Source: Peribacillus loiseleuriae (lineage in GTDB: Bacteria; Bacillota; Bacilli; Bacillales; DSM-1321). Taken from it: a stretch of DNA of 64,000 nt. Location of the stretch: assembly GCF_001183985.1 (NCBI RefSeq), contig NZ_LFZW01000001.1:400206-464205 (forward strand), in the 5' to 3' direction. The position numbers were made by a program, and so were the translations under genes. Below, in pieces: positions 46,501 through 55,433 of the stretch. Position 1 is the first letter of the stretch. Each line of letters starts with the position of its first letter. The notes beneath the pieces were generated by a model, which was not told the DNA's origin, searched no databases, and saw only the letters and a list, made by a program, of their open reading frames with translations.

Positions 46501-49209
46501 ATGGTTTCGGAAACTCTTTTAATTCACAAAAAATTTTATGAGACATTCGTGAACGATGTTCAAGATGGAGAACCGATTCAACTGTTGGGAGAGGCGTATT
46601 TAGAAGAACAAAAGAAAGAGATTCCTGAACTGTCAACGATCCGCTATGCACAAGGAGAATTATATTTTCATTATAAGGACTTTGAAGCAGCGATCTTTAA
46701 ATGGGAGAACATCGGGTCAGAGCTAGAGCCTTGGGCGAGGAAGAATGTTGCTGATGCCTATTACGAGCTTGGAATGCTATCTACAGCTGAAGAACTATAT
46801 AAATCAATTGCTTCAGAGAACCTGGTCCTAAGGGCTGAAGTGGCGCTGCAATTGTTTACACTTTACATAGAAGAAGAGCGGTTTGATCTTGCATCTGGAA
46901 CGATTAAAAACGTGGTATCCTTTCACCCGGATTATCCAAATGTTACGGAGCTTGCTCGTTCATTTTTCGATAGTCAAAAAGATTGGGAGAGTGCAATTGA
47001 GCTTGTTGTCAATGAAAGTCTTAGAACAGGTGTATTAAAATGGTTTGATGTTCTTCAAAGTTATGTAGACCTTGGGTATACGAGAAACCTATTACCTGAG
47101 TATTTCGCACAAGTATTAGAATTGTTATCGCTAACCGATCAGAAACGATTTGAGAAGCTTGTAACTTCACTTTGGCAGGAATATCGTAAGCAAGAGGTTT
47201 ATTTCGAATGGCTAACTTCGATTAATGCATTCTTCGGCATGATTGAGATTGATGGGACCCATTCGTGGCATGATTTAGCGGATACTTTTAAAGATACCTA
47301 TTTAGAATTAGTAGATGGACATTATTTAGTACATGAACTACAACCAATTGTTCCTGAGCTTCTAAGCAATTGGTTGAAGCTGGCGGATCCATCTCAGGTC
47401 ATGTTTGCCGCAGCAGCTGTATTGTCATGGGATGGAATCTTTAATGGACAAATGAATCCACTAGTCGTAGGGGATGCAGAAAATCGATTAGCACAGATAC
47501 GTGTAAGTGAACCATCATTCCAAGCAAGCTCTGTACTTTATGAAGATGTGATTCAATGGTCAAATAAGTATGATGTTGATCCAGGAGAAAAAACAAAATG
47601 GCTCGTTGAAGTGTTAAAGGACTTAGAGACTCAGCATCTATTAATTACAGGAACTGAGAAGTCAGATAAGTCTTCATTTGTAAACAGCTTACTTGGCGCT
47701 GAGCTTAGTGGAGAAGAAACACCTGCTTATTTAATCATTCGGGATAGTGATGAGCCTAACATTCTTGAGATCACGGATAAAGAGCGAATTCCATTGCTGG
47801 ATTTACGTGATATTTCACAGAATTCGTTCATAGAGCTGAACTATCCGTCGCCATTTTTACAAGATCATTCACTCACACTTATTGATACACCTCCTATGGA
47901 TCGACATACAGTGATGAGTCCTGAATTTCTAAGTATCAGTCATGCGGCAGACAGCATGGTATTTGTCCTGGATGCGGTGTCGCCATTCACAGATTATGAG
48001 CGTGATATGATGCTACAGGTAAAGAAACGGACTCCGCATCTGACCATTCATTTTGTGATGAATCGGATGGATAAGATCTCTAGCGAAAATGATGCAGTGC
48101 GGATACTCGATGAAACGGCTGAGCGCATTGCAGCGGATTTCCCTAGAGCGAATGTTTTTGCCTATTCTTCTGAATACAAGAGCCGTAAACAAATGCAGGA
48201 CGCTTCTGAGTTCGTCGCGGCAAGTCAGACAGGGTTATTTATTGAACAGCTAAGAACGGATACTCTTTTATATTATATTCGCCAAACATTAACAACGCTT
48301 TTAGAAAAACGGGTTGATATGGAAAACGAACGAGTAGAGTCCATTGCTTGGAATGAAGAAATGGTTGTGAAGGTGAACGGTGCCATTAACCAGCTAATGG
48401 ATATGGAAAAAGAAAAAACAAAAACCATTTCAAAGAACTATCGCTCGATTAAAGAAGAAGTAAAAAGCGATTTGAAAAAAATCATACCTGAGCTTCTCCG
48501 CGAAAGTTCGGAGCTGGTGAAGGAAGATAGTGATTTCAGCCAAATCCATCTCACGCTTAATGAAGAAATGAATGTTCGAATTCAAGATTATATGAATCGT
48601 CGACTGCTGCCGAGATTTTACAATTCCCTTCAACACTGGATTATGGAATCTAAACAAGATTTCTCCCAATGTCAATATGATTTGAATGAAATGGCAGAAG
48701 GATTTAATGTCTTGTATAGGGATAATCGCATGGATTTGCAATGTGACTTTAAAGTCCTGGATGACTGGAGTCGTGATGCAGATCGTATGACAAGTGGAGT
48801 TCGCATAGAACATGTGAATATCTTGCTTCGTCATACTCCTTCACAATTGTTGCTCAAAGGAGCGGGCAAACTATTCGGTTCAATTGGGCAAAACAAAGCA
48901 GGGATGTATACACGTTACAAGAAATTCCTGGAAACGATGGATTATGATGATGTAGCTGAATTGATAGCTCGAAACTTCCTTTCTCAATTCGAACTGTTCG
49001 AGAAATCACTAGATCGCGACATTACGATGTTTTTCCGCGGCGCAAAAGGGAATCTTCATGCAGCGGTTGAACAATCAGAATATGAAATTAAAGAAAATCA
49101 AACAGCACTTGATAAAATGCGTGAACGTCCAGAGCAATACCGTGATCCAATTACGCTTTTTGAAGTCCGTCTACGTCAGTATGAATGGATGCAGAAGGCG
49201 AGTAGATAA
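46501..49209 (+). CDS. Large TPR plus dynamin-like GTPase with degenerate P-loop
   Basis: A 902-residue protein. Residues 1-350 are helical with TPR-like repeats (QGELYFHYKDFEAAIFKWENIG, ADAYYELGMLSTAEELYKSIA). Residues 375-560 form a dynamin-type GTPase domain: P-loop G384-TEKSDKSS392, where canonical GxxxxGKS has Asp for the last Gly; G3 LIDTPP (462-465); and G4 NRMDK (521-525). Residues 590-900 are long helices with coiled-coil character (bundle/stalk). No membrane segment is obvious. It is monocistronic, with ATG at 46501 after GGTAACGGGGG. I do not recognise a characterised orthologue. Membrane remodelling or stress scaffolding is possible by analogy only. Confidence 0.8.
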   Translation: MVSETLLIHKKFYETFVNDVQDGEPIQLLGEAYLEEQKKEIPELSTIRYAQGELYFHYKDFEAAIFKWENIGSELEPWARKNVADAYYELGMLSTAEELYKSIASENLVLRAEVALQLFTLYIEEERFDLASGTIKNVVSFHPDYPNVTELARSFFDSQKDWESAIELVVNESLRTGVLKWFDVLQSYVDLGYTRNLLPEYFAQVLELLSLTDQKRFEKLVTSLWQEYRKQEVYFEWLTSINAFFGMIEIDGTHSWHDLADTFKDTYLELVDGHYLVHELQPIVPELLSNWLKLADPSQVMFAAAAVLSWDGIFNGQMNPLVVGDAENRLAQIRVSEPSFQASSVLYEDVIQWSNKYDVDPGEKTKWLVEVLKDLETQHLLITGTEKSDKSSFVNSLLGAELSGEETPAYLIIRDSDEPNILEITDKERIPLLDLRDISQNSFIELNYPSPFLQDHSLTLIDTPPMDRHTVMSPEFLSISHAADSMVFVLDAVSPFTDYERDMMLQVKKRTPHLTIHFVMNRMDKISSENDAVRILDETAERIAADFPRANVFAYSSEYKSRKQMQDASEFVAASQTGLFIEQLRTDTLLYYIRQTLTTLLEKRVDMENERVESIAWNEEMVVKVNGAINQLMDMEKEKTKTISKNYRSIKEEVKSDLKKIIPELLRESSELVKEDSDFSQIHLTLNEEMNVRIQDYMNRRLLPRFYNSLQHWIMESKQDFSQCQYDLNEMAEGFNVLYRDNRMDLQCDFKVLDDWSRDADRMTSGVRIEHVNILLRHTPSQLLLKGAGKLFGSIGQNKAGMYTRYKKFLETMDYDDVAELIARNFLSQFELFEKSLDRDITMFFRGAKGNLHAAVEQSEYEIKENQTALDKMRERPEQYRDPITLFEVRLRQYEWMQKASR

Positions 49210-49335
49210 GACAAAGAGAGGGGTCAGACTCTCCACAACTCTATACACCGTTTATCGTGCCATGTTCACGTCATAAACGATATATAGTAGATGTGGGGTC
49301 TGACCTTTTCGTTTGGGACACCCTATTCCTCAAAT
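49208..49335 (-). repeat. R2 MITE-like repeat, copy D
   Basis: Read on the minus strand it starts GGGTGTCCC, then GGTCAGACCCCACATCTACTA, and aligns with copy A over about 100 bp. It begins at the stop codon of the GTPase gene and could serve as its terminator hairpin. Confidence 0.7.
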
Positions 49336-49410
49336 ATTAAAGTAAAACCTTTTCCAAATATGTTAAGTTGACTACAAATTCAGTAGATAAATAGATGTAA
49401 GTAAAACTAG

Positions 49411-49439
49411 TTATTCTAAATAAAATATTTATTTAGAAT
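49411..49439. promoter_or_regulatory. 29-bp palindromic operator candidate before the yxe-like operon
   Basis: Arms TATTCTAAATAAA and TTTATTTAGAATA around ATA, directly upstream of a TTGACA -35 box (49448-49453). The position fits an activator or repressor of the sulfur operon. Confidence 0.55.
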
Positions 49440-49447
49440 ATTATTAA

Positions 49448-49477
49448 TTGACAATCTGCTATTCGGAATGCTAATCT
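49448..49477 (+). promoter_or_regulatory. Promoter of the yxe-like operon
   Basis: TTGACA (49448-49453), 18-nt spacer, TAATCT (49472-49477), about 210 nt before the first gene, leaving a long leader. Confidence 0.55.
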
Positions 49478-49504
49478 TTAAAGGTATATTTCTATATTAA
49501 AAAA

Positions 49505-49603
49505 GCTACAAATGTGTCTAATGACGGCAAAGTCCGTACCGATGAGATATTTAAGCAAATAATAGGTAGAGGAGACCCTCTTCTAATGAGAAGTGGGTTT
49601 TAT
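49505..49603 (+). promoter_or_regulatory. Structured leader with terminator-like hairpin
   Basis: The leader contains an ACGG/CCGT hairpin near 49523-49536. It ends in an intrinsic-terminator-like stem ACCCTCTTCT/AGAAGTGGGT (49575-49598, one mismatch) with a T-rich tail, about 85 nt before the monooxygenase gene. It could be an attenuator; no known riboswitch consensus was recognised. Confidence 0.4.
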
Positions 49604-49689
49604 TCTAATTATAATCCATAGTAAAACAGTAAGTATAGGAAGAATTATCGGAATACCATATGATTAGTACATGAAGGAGCTATTTGCAT

Positions 49690-51018
49690 ATGAAGAAGAA
49701 ATCCGTAAAACTTGGCGTATTTTTGGCTGGAACAGGGCATCATGTTGCTTCTTGGAGACATCCAAATGCTATTCCGAATGCGGCAATGAACGTAGATTAT
49801 TTTAAAGGATTAGCACAAACAGCTGAAAAGGGCTTATTTGATTTATTATTTTTAGCAGATAGCTTATCGGTTGCGAAAGATTCGCATCCGAATATCTTGT
49901 CAAGATTTGAGCCGTTGACATTGTTATCCTATCTTGCGGCTGAGACTTCCAATATCGGTTTAGTTGCAACAGCATCGACCACCTATGAAGAACCATTTCA
50001 TGTTGCACGAAAATTTGCCTCTTTGGATCACATTAGCTCGGGCCGTGCTGGTTGGAATGTAGTCACAACTTCACTTAGTTCAACTGCAGAGAACTTTAAT
50101 AAATCAGAGCATTTAGAGCACAGCCTTCGTTACAAAAGAGCGACTGAATTTGTTGAAGTAGCTAAGAAATTGTGGGACTCGTGGGAAGCAGATACTTTAC
50201 GTATTGATAAAAAGTCAGGCCAGTTTTTGGATGAAAGTAAGTTTCATGAAATCAATCATAAAGGTGAATTTTTCTCTGTCAAAGGACCTTTGAATATTTC
50301 CCAATCTCCACAAGTACATCCGGTCATTGTACAAGCTGGATCTTCCGGTGATGGACAAGCTCTCGCCGCTAAACATGCTGAGATTGTATTTACTGCTCAG
50401 GAAAATCAAACGGACGCTATTTCTTTCTATCATGAGTTGAAAAGCCAAATGATTGCTTTAGGACGAGAAAAAGAAAGTATGAGTATTATGCCAGGATTGT
50501 TCCCGATTGTAGGGCAGACGGAGAAAGAAGCGCAAGAAAAGTATGAAGCATTGCAAGAATTAATTATTCCGGAAATGGGCTTGGCGATTTTAGGAAGGTA
50601 TTTTGAAAATATGGACTTTTCAAGTATTCCATTGGATACGCCTTTTGCTGATATCTCATTGCCGGACAATGTGGACAGTATTCGAAGCAAATATGATTTG
50701 ATAGTCAAACGAGCGACAAATGAAAATCTAACTTTACGTCAGACTTACCAATGGGTAGCGGGGTCACGTGGACACCATATTGCGATTGGTACCCCAACAC
50801 AAATTGCAGACAAAATTGAAAATTGGGTGATGTCAGAAGCGGCGGACGGTTTTAATATTATGCCGGCACTTTTGCCAGATTCGTTAACAGATTTTGTTGA
50901 ACAGGTTGTGCCTGAATTGCAATCAAAAGGGATTTTTAGAACTGAGTATGAAAGTACCACACTGAGAGGGAATCTTGGCTTGGTTAAACCAGAAAATCAG
51001 TTTATAAATAAGCCATAG
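49690..51018 (+). CDS. yxeK: FMN-dependent monooxygenase of the NtaA/YxeK type
   Basis: A 442-residue LLM-class flavin monooxygenase (nitrilotriacetate/dibenzothiophene group). Motifs include LGVFLAGTGHHVASWRHPNA, FDLLFLADSL, LDHISSGRAGWNVVTT, SPQVHPVIVQAGSSGDGQALAAKHAE and QWVAGSRGHHIAIGTP. The ATG at 49690 follows AAGGAG by about 10 nt; a TTG at 49684 is possible. In B. subtilis YxeK uses reduced FMN and O2 to break the C-S bond of N-acetyl-S-(2-succino)cysteine. The following genes match yxeL-M-N-O-Q in order, supporting the assignment. Confidence 0.88.
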   Translation: MKKKSVKLGVFLAGTGHHVASWRHPNAIPNAAMNVDYFKGLAQTAEKGLFDLLFLADSLSVAKDSHPNILSRFEPLTLLSYLAAETSNIGLVATASTTYEEPFHVARKFASLDHISSGRAGWNVVTTSLSSTAENFNKSEHLEHSLRYKRATEFVEVAKKLWDSWEADTLRIDKKSGQFLDESKFHEINHKGEFFSVKGPLNISQSPQVHPVIVQAGSSGDGQALAAKHAEIVFTAQENQTDAISFYHELKSQMIALGREKESMSIMPGLFPIVGQTEKEAQEKYEALQELIIPEMGLAILGRYFENMDFSSIPLDTPFADISLPDNVDSIRSKYDLIVKRATNENLTLRQTYQWVAGSRGHHIAIGTPTQIADKIENWVMSEAADGFNIMPALLPDSLTDFVEQVVPELQSKGIFRTEYESTTLRGNLGLVKPENQFINKP

Positions 51019-51096
51019 CTATGCTTATCCATTGGAGGATAATCCAATTAAAATGATGAATCCAAAGAGCAAGCTACTGGAGTAAAGGAGGCCACG

Positions 51097-51636
51097 ATGA
51101 GTCAAATATTTCGGGAAGTACGAGTAGAAGAAGCGGATCAATTTTTACGTTTAACCTTAGATGCTTACGCGAGTATACGAGAGTTGGATATTCATTTCTC
51201 GGCAGCAACAGCAACGAAAGAGGAAGTCGTTAAACATCTAACAGAAAATACTGCGTATGTATTGGAGGAAAATGGAACGTTCCTCTCTACTATATCGCTT
51301 CGCTTTCCTTGGGGACTAAATCCTGGTCCACTTGCATTACCACACCTTGGGTGGTTTGCCACCAATCCGGATTATAAGCGTCAAGGGATAGGCAAGAAAA
51401 CACTGGCATTATTAGAAGAAGAAGTTTTGAAGCAACAGCTGAAACTTCCGGCGGTGACACTTGGTACAGCAGATAAACATCCTTGGCTTAAGGAAATGTA
51501 CGAAAAAAATGGATTTGTAGAAATTGGTCAAAAAGACTTGGGAAAAGGTCATTTAACGATATATTTTCGGAAGATTTTGCAACCGGATTTATATCAAGCA
51601 TGGGCAGAAAAACATGATGAAACAATTACGAAATAG
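51097..51636 (+). CDS. yxeL: GNAT acetyltransferase (YxeL-like)
   Basis: A 179-residue N-acetyltransferase. The acetyl-CoA binding motif A reads LGWFATNPDYKRQGIGKKTLALLEEE (R/Q-x-x-G-x-G/K form near residues 95-110), followed by TLGTADKHPWLKEMYEKNGFVEIG. The ATG at 51097 follows AAAGGAGG. In the S-(2-succino)cysteine pathway this enzyme acetylates the amino group before oxidative cleavage by YxeK. It is the second gene of the operon. Confidence 0.85.
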   Translation: MSQIFREVRVEEADQFLRLTLDAYASIRELDIHFSAATATKEEVVKHLTENTAYVLEENGTFLSTISLRFPWGLNPGPLALPHLGWFATNPDYKRQGIGKKTLALLEEEVLKQQLKLPAVTLGTADKHPWLKEMYEKNGFVEIGQKDLGKGHLTIYFRKILQPDLYQAWAEKHDETITK

Positions 51637-51645
51637 AGGAGAAAA

Positions 51646-52446
51646 ATGATGAAAAAGACATTAGTATTTGCTTTATCTTTACTTATGATGGTGCTGCTTG
51701 CTGCATGTGGAAATTCTGATAAAGAGCAAGCAACAGAAGTGGATGAGAAACAAGAAAAAACACTTAAAGTGGGGTCAACCGGTCAAAGCTTTCCAAATGG
51801 GTATAAAGATAATGGCAAGTTAACTGGTTTTGACGTAGAGCTTACAGAATTAATCGCTAAGAACCTTGGATACAAAGTAGAGTGGGTGACAACAGATTTT
51901 AGTGGTTTAATGGGACAATTAGACTCTGGTAAATTAGACACGGTAGCAAATGCTGTTGCGATGACGGAGGAACGTCAACAGAAATTCAATTTCACAGAGC
52001 CATACAGTTATTATGGCGCACAAATTGTAACAAGCACAAAAAATGAAGCGATTAAAACATTAGATGATTTAAAAGGAAAAACAGTTTCAGGTGTACTAGG
52101 TTCAAACAATCTTGCAAACTTACAAAAATATGATACAAAAGGTGAAATTGAAATTCGTACTTATGAAACACGTGATGGTGCTATGCAAGATGCAATTAAC
52201 AATCGTGTAGAAGGTTATATTAATTCGCGTCCAATCTTGCTTGCAGAAATTAAGAAAAACGATCTTCCTTTGAAATTAGTTGGTGATCCCGTTGCATTTG
52301 AAAGCGTGGGATATCCTTTTGCTAAAACGGAAAAGGGGGAGGAAATACAAGTAGAATTCACAAAGGAAATTGAAAAGTTAAAAGAAGATGGAACGCTGGC
52401 TACATTGTCGGAGAAGTATTTTGGCGAAGATATCACCAAAGAATAA
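51646..52446 (+). CDS. yxeM: Amino-acid ABC transporter binding lipoprotein (YxeM-like)
   Basis: A 266-residue family-3 solute-binding lipoprotein with signal MMKKTLVFALSLLMMVLLAACGN and lipobox LLAAC. The polar amino-acid binding fold shows LTGFDVELTELIAKNLGYKVEWV, DTVANAVAMTEERQQKFNFTEPYSYYG and LDDLKGKTVSGVLGSNN. It starts at ATG 51646 or 51649 after AGAGGAGA. It probably binds S-(2-succino)cysteine or a related S-modified cysteine, feeding YxeN and YxeO. Confidence 0.92.
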   Translation: MMKKTLVFALSLLMMVLLAACGNSDKEQATEVDEKQEKTLKVGSTGQSFPNGYKDNGKLTGFDVELTELIAKNLGYKVEWVTTDFSGLMGQLDSGKLDTVANAVAMTEERQQKFNFTEPYSYYGAQIVTSTKNEAIKTLDDLKGKTVSGVLGSNNLANLQKYDTKGEIEIRTYETRDGAMQDAINNRVEGYINSRPILLAEIKKNDLPLKLVGDPVAFESVGYPFAKTEKGEEIQVEFTKEIEKLKEDGTLATLSEKYFGEDITKE

Positions 52447-52470
52447 ACCTAGCGGGGGTCTTAAAGCGTC

Positions 52471-53142
52471 ATGAATTTTGATCTTAGTTATATGTTGGAG
52501 GTTTTACCTGGAATAATCAAATATCTTCCTATTACTCTACTTTTGGCAGTGGTTTCGATGTTCTTCGCAATCGTGATTGGACTCGTCATTGCTTTGATAC
52601 GAAACAGCCATATTTTTGGACTTTCCCATTTAGCCAGTTTGTACATCTCCTTATTCCGGGGAATGCCAACATTGGTGCAGTTGTTTATCATTTATTATGG
52701 TTTGCCACAAATATTCCCCTCATTGACAACGATGGGGGCCATGACCGCAGCAATTATTGGTTTTAGTTTGAAAGAATCTTCTTATTTAGCGGAAATTTTT
52801 CGAGCTGGATTGAATTCTGTAGAAAAAGGGCAAATGGAAGCTGGTCTAGCGGTTGGGATGAAGAAATCGCAAATTTATTTCCGCATTATTCTACCGCAAG
52901 CGGCTTTAAACGCGCTACCGGCAACAGGGAACACGTTTATCTCCTTAACTAAGGAAACATCGCTTGCCTTTACACTTGGTATAACGGAGCTATTTGCTGA
53001 AGGGAAAATGATCGCTTCCGCTTCTATGCGTTTCTTCGAGACGTATTTGGCAGTTGGATTGGTTTATTGGCTATTGATTATTCTTTATTCTTGGGGACAA
53101 AAATATTTGGAAATTTGGCTTAGTAAACCACTTAGAAGGTGA
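52471..53142 (+). CDS. yxeN: Amino-acid ABC transporter permease (YxeN-like)
   Basis: A 223-residue HisM/GlnP-type permease with about five helices. The family motif SLYISLFRGMPTLVQLFIIYYGLPQ precedes the coupling loop EIFRAGLNSVEKGQMEAGLAVGMKKSQIYFRIILPQA. The ATG at 52471 has only a weak GGGGG upstream. It overlaps the ribosome site of the ATPase gene. Confidence 0.92.
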   Translation: MNFDLSYMLEVLPGIIKYLPITLLLAVVSMFFAIVIGLVIALIRNSHIFGLSHLASLYISLFRGMPTLVQLFIIYYGLPQIFPSLTTMGAMTAAIIGFSLKESSYLAEIFRAGLNSVEKGQMEAGLAVGMKKSQIYFRIILPQAALNALPATGNTFISLTKETSLAFTLGITELFAEGKMIASASMRFFETYLAVGLVYWLLIILYSWGQKYLEIWLSKPLRR

Positions 53143-53147
53143 TCATG

Positions 53148-53903
53148 ATGATAAAAGTAAGAAATTTAAAAAAACAATTTGGCAATGTACTCGTGTTGAA
53201 TGACATTAATTTGGACATAGAAAAGGGAGAAGTTGTGGCCATTATTGGCCCATCAGGTTCTGGAAAATCCACGCTTTTACGTTGCTTGAACTTATTGGAA
53301 GAGCCAAATGGAGGCACAATTGAAATCAATGACGTGAAATTAGATACACTAAACTACAAATCCAGAGACGCCTACCAATTAAGGCAACAAACAGCGATGG
53401 TCTTTCAACATTATAATCTTTTTAAAAATAAGACAGCTTTGCAAAATGTAATTGAAGCGTTGATTGTCAGTAAAAAAATGAAAAAAGAAAATGCTATTCA
53501 AATTGGAGAAGAGTTATTGAAGCGAGTCGGCTTAGAAAAACAAGCAAAACAATACCCGATTACATTGTCTGGCGGACAACAACAACGTGTTAGTATTGCC
53601 CGAGCATTGGCGGTGAAGCCGCACGCTATTTTATTTGATGAGCCCACGTCAGCACTGGATCCAGAATTGGTAAATGAAGTGTTACAAGTAATCCGTCAAT
53701 TGGCTGATCAAGATACAACTATGGTCATTGTGACTCATGAAATGCAATTTGCAAAGGAAGTTGCGGATAAAGTTATTTTTATGGCCGATGGAAAAATCAT
53801 TGAACAAGGAACGCCAGAGCAAGTGATTGACCATTCTGAAAATCCGAGGACACAGCGATTCTTACGACAGCTGGTGGATGAATTGGACGTAGTCGAGAGG
53901 TAA
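53148..53903 (+). CDS. yxeO: Amino-acid ABC transporter ATPase (YxeO-like)
   Basis: A 251-residue polar amino-acid importer ATPase. It has Walker A GPSGSGKSTLLRCLN, Q-loop MVFQHYNLFKNKTALQN, signature LSGGQQQRVSIARAL, Walker B ILFDEPTSALDPELVNE and H-loop VTHEMQFAKEVADKV. The ATG at 53148 follows AGAAGGTGA, which contains the permease stop; an ATG at 53145 and a GTG at 53139 are in frame. It completes the importer. Confidence 0.95.
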   Translation: MIKVRNLKKQFGNVLVLNDINLDIEKGEVVAIIGPSGSGKSTLLRCLNLLEEPNGGTIEINDVKLDTLNYKSRDAYQLRQQTAMVFQHYNLFKNKTALQNVIEALIVSKKMKKENAIQIGEELLKRVGLEKQAKQYPITLSGGQQQRVSIARALAVKPHAILFDEPTSALDPELVNEVLQVIRQLADQDTTMVIVTHEMQFAKEVADKVIFMADGKIIEQGTPEQVIDHSENPRTQRFLRQLVDELDVVER

Positions 53904-53920
53904 TAAAGGAAGTGCTAGTG

Positions 53921-55261
53921 ATGAAAACTGAGAGATTAGCAGAAGCAATTTATCATTCTAATCCGCTCGTAAATACTGAAGTTAAAGAGGCAGCTATAGC
54001 AGGGATAATAGATTTCATTGCCGCTTCTTACCAGGCGAAAAACGAAAAAGAACCAGCTCTTATAGTTGAAATGATTTTGGAGGAAGGTGGAAACGGGAAG
54101 AGTTGGCTGATTGGAAAAAGCATTCAGGTAACAAGGGCCCAAGCGGCCTTATTCAATGGTCTTCAAGCTCATTTGTTGGATTATGATGATGTCCATTCAG
54201 ATGTGCGTGGGCATCCCAGTGCTGTTATTTTAGCCGCTTTGTTTGCAGCAGGTGATCCTGATACATCTGGGGAGAGGTTTTTAGCTGCATATGTGGTTGG
54301 TGTGGAGATTATGGCTCGATTTGGTGAAGCGATGAATCCCTATCATTATACAAAAGGGTGGCATAATACAGCTACACTTGGTGTAATTGCCGCAGCTGGG
54401 GCGATTGCGTATTTACGTGAGTATTCGCCACGGTTGATTGCGGAAACGATGAGTTTAGCCGCAACTCAGGCTTGTGGTTTACGCATTCAATTTGGAACGG
54501 TCGTGAAGCCGCTTCATGTTGGGATTGCTGCACAGAATGCTGTAAAGTCGGCTGATTGGATTCGCGCTGGATTGCATAGTAATCCAGATTTTTTAAATGA
54601 AAAGCTTGGTTTTTTTGAGGTTTACACGGAAAATATTGTGTATGATGTGGCGGTGAATTGGGGTGATTCGTGGCGTATTGTCAAACCGGGATTATGGTTT
54701 AAACAGTACCCGTTTTGTTCAGCGGCGGCTCATGGTGCGGATGCAGCAGTGTTTTTACATGAAAAGTATAAATTATCGGAGGAAGCTATTCAAGCGATCA
54801 ACATTCGCTTTCCACCGAATGGAGATGCCGCTTTGATTTACAAGAATCCTGCGACTGGAGAGGAAGGAAGATTTTCGATTGAGTATATTGTCTGGCTTGC
54901 TTTGACAGGTAAACCGTTAACTTTTTCCTTCTTCGAATCTAAACCCATCCCATCTGTGTGGAGAGAATCCGTTCAAAAAATAACTCGAGAGAATGACGCG
55001 TCCATCAAACCTTCAGAAGCTGCGATACCTGCGGGACGTTTTACGATTGTTGATGTGACGACTAACAGTGGAGAAGTATTGTCAAAGAGGATCGATACGC
55101 CTAAGGGAAGTCCTAGAAACCCTTTGAATAAAGCAGAACTACGAGAAAAACTGTTGCGTGCGGTGGGAGATGAAGCAAAAGCGGAGATGTTGATTGCAGC
55201 TACCCACAACCTATATCGGACAACACTTGGAGTCTTTCAAGAAATTGAACAGAATATTTAA
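53921..55261 (+). CDS. yxeQ: MmgE/PrpD-family protein (YxeQ-like)
   Basis: A 446-residue MmgE/PrpD-fold protein, related to 2-methylcitrate dehydratases. Motifs include the AAIAGIIDFIAASYQ start, FNGLQAHLLDYDDVHSDVRGHPSAVILAALFAAG, GWHNTATLGVIAAAGAIAYL, KPLHVGIAAQNAV and FKQYPFCSAAAHGADAA. The ATG at 53921 follows AAGGAAGTG. It is the last gene of the operon, in the position of B. subtilis yxeQ but without yxeP before it. Its reaction in succinocysteine salvage is not established. Confidence 0.88.
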   Translation: MKTERLAEAIYHSNPLVNTEVKEAAIAGIIDFIAASYQAKNEKEPALIVEMILEEGGNGKSWLIGKSIQVTRAQAALFNGLQAHLLDYDDVHSDVRGHPSAVILAALFAAGDPDTSGERFLAAYVVGVEIMARFGEAMNPYHYTKGWHNTATLGVIAAAGAIAYLREYSPRLIAETMSLAATQACGLRIQFGTVVKPLHVGIAAQNAVKSADWIRAGLHSNPDFLNEKLGFFEVYTENIVYDVAVNWGDSWRIVKPGLWFKQYPFCSAAAHGADAAVFLHEKYKLSEEAIQAINIRFPPNGDAALIYKNPATGEEGRFSIEYIVWLALTGKPLTFSFFESKPIPSVWRESVQKITRENDASIKPSEAAIPAGRFTIVDVTTNSGEVLSKRIDTPKGSPRNPLNKAELREKLLRAVGDEAKAEMLIAATHNLYRTTLGVFQEIEQNI

Positions 55262-55328
55262 GTCGATTTGGTATGACTCAAATTTAGGGTTTATACGTCA
55301 AAATCGAAATATATGCATCTACACAAAT

Positions 55329-55376
55329 ACAGAGGCGAGCTAAGTAAAATCAACATACTTTAGTCTGCCTCTGTTT
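55329..55376. terminator. Terminator between yxeQ and the YcdB/YcdC-type gene
   Basis: ACAGAGGC...GCCTCTGT with an inner CTAAGT/ACTTTAG pair and a T-rich end. It lies between convergent genes. Confidence 0.7.
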
Positions 55377-55433
55377 ATCATTCAATTCGAACCTAAGAAA
55401 AAGGAGCAGTGATACTTTCTCTATGCACTTGTA

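Noticed and set aside
48430..48834. 134-codon antisense frame in the GTPase gene
   Set aside because: Shadow of a long real gene, with low-complexity hydrophobic composition and no start signal.
49505..49603. c-di-GMP-I, SAM or T-box riboswitch before yxeK
   Set aside because: Only short resemblances (GACGGCAAAG) occur; the conserved cores of these classes are not present.
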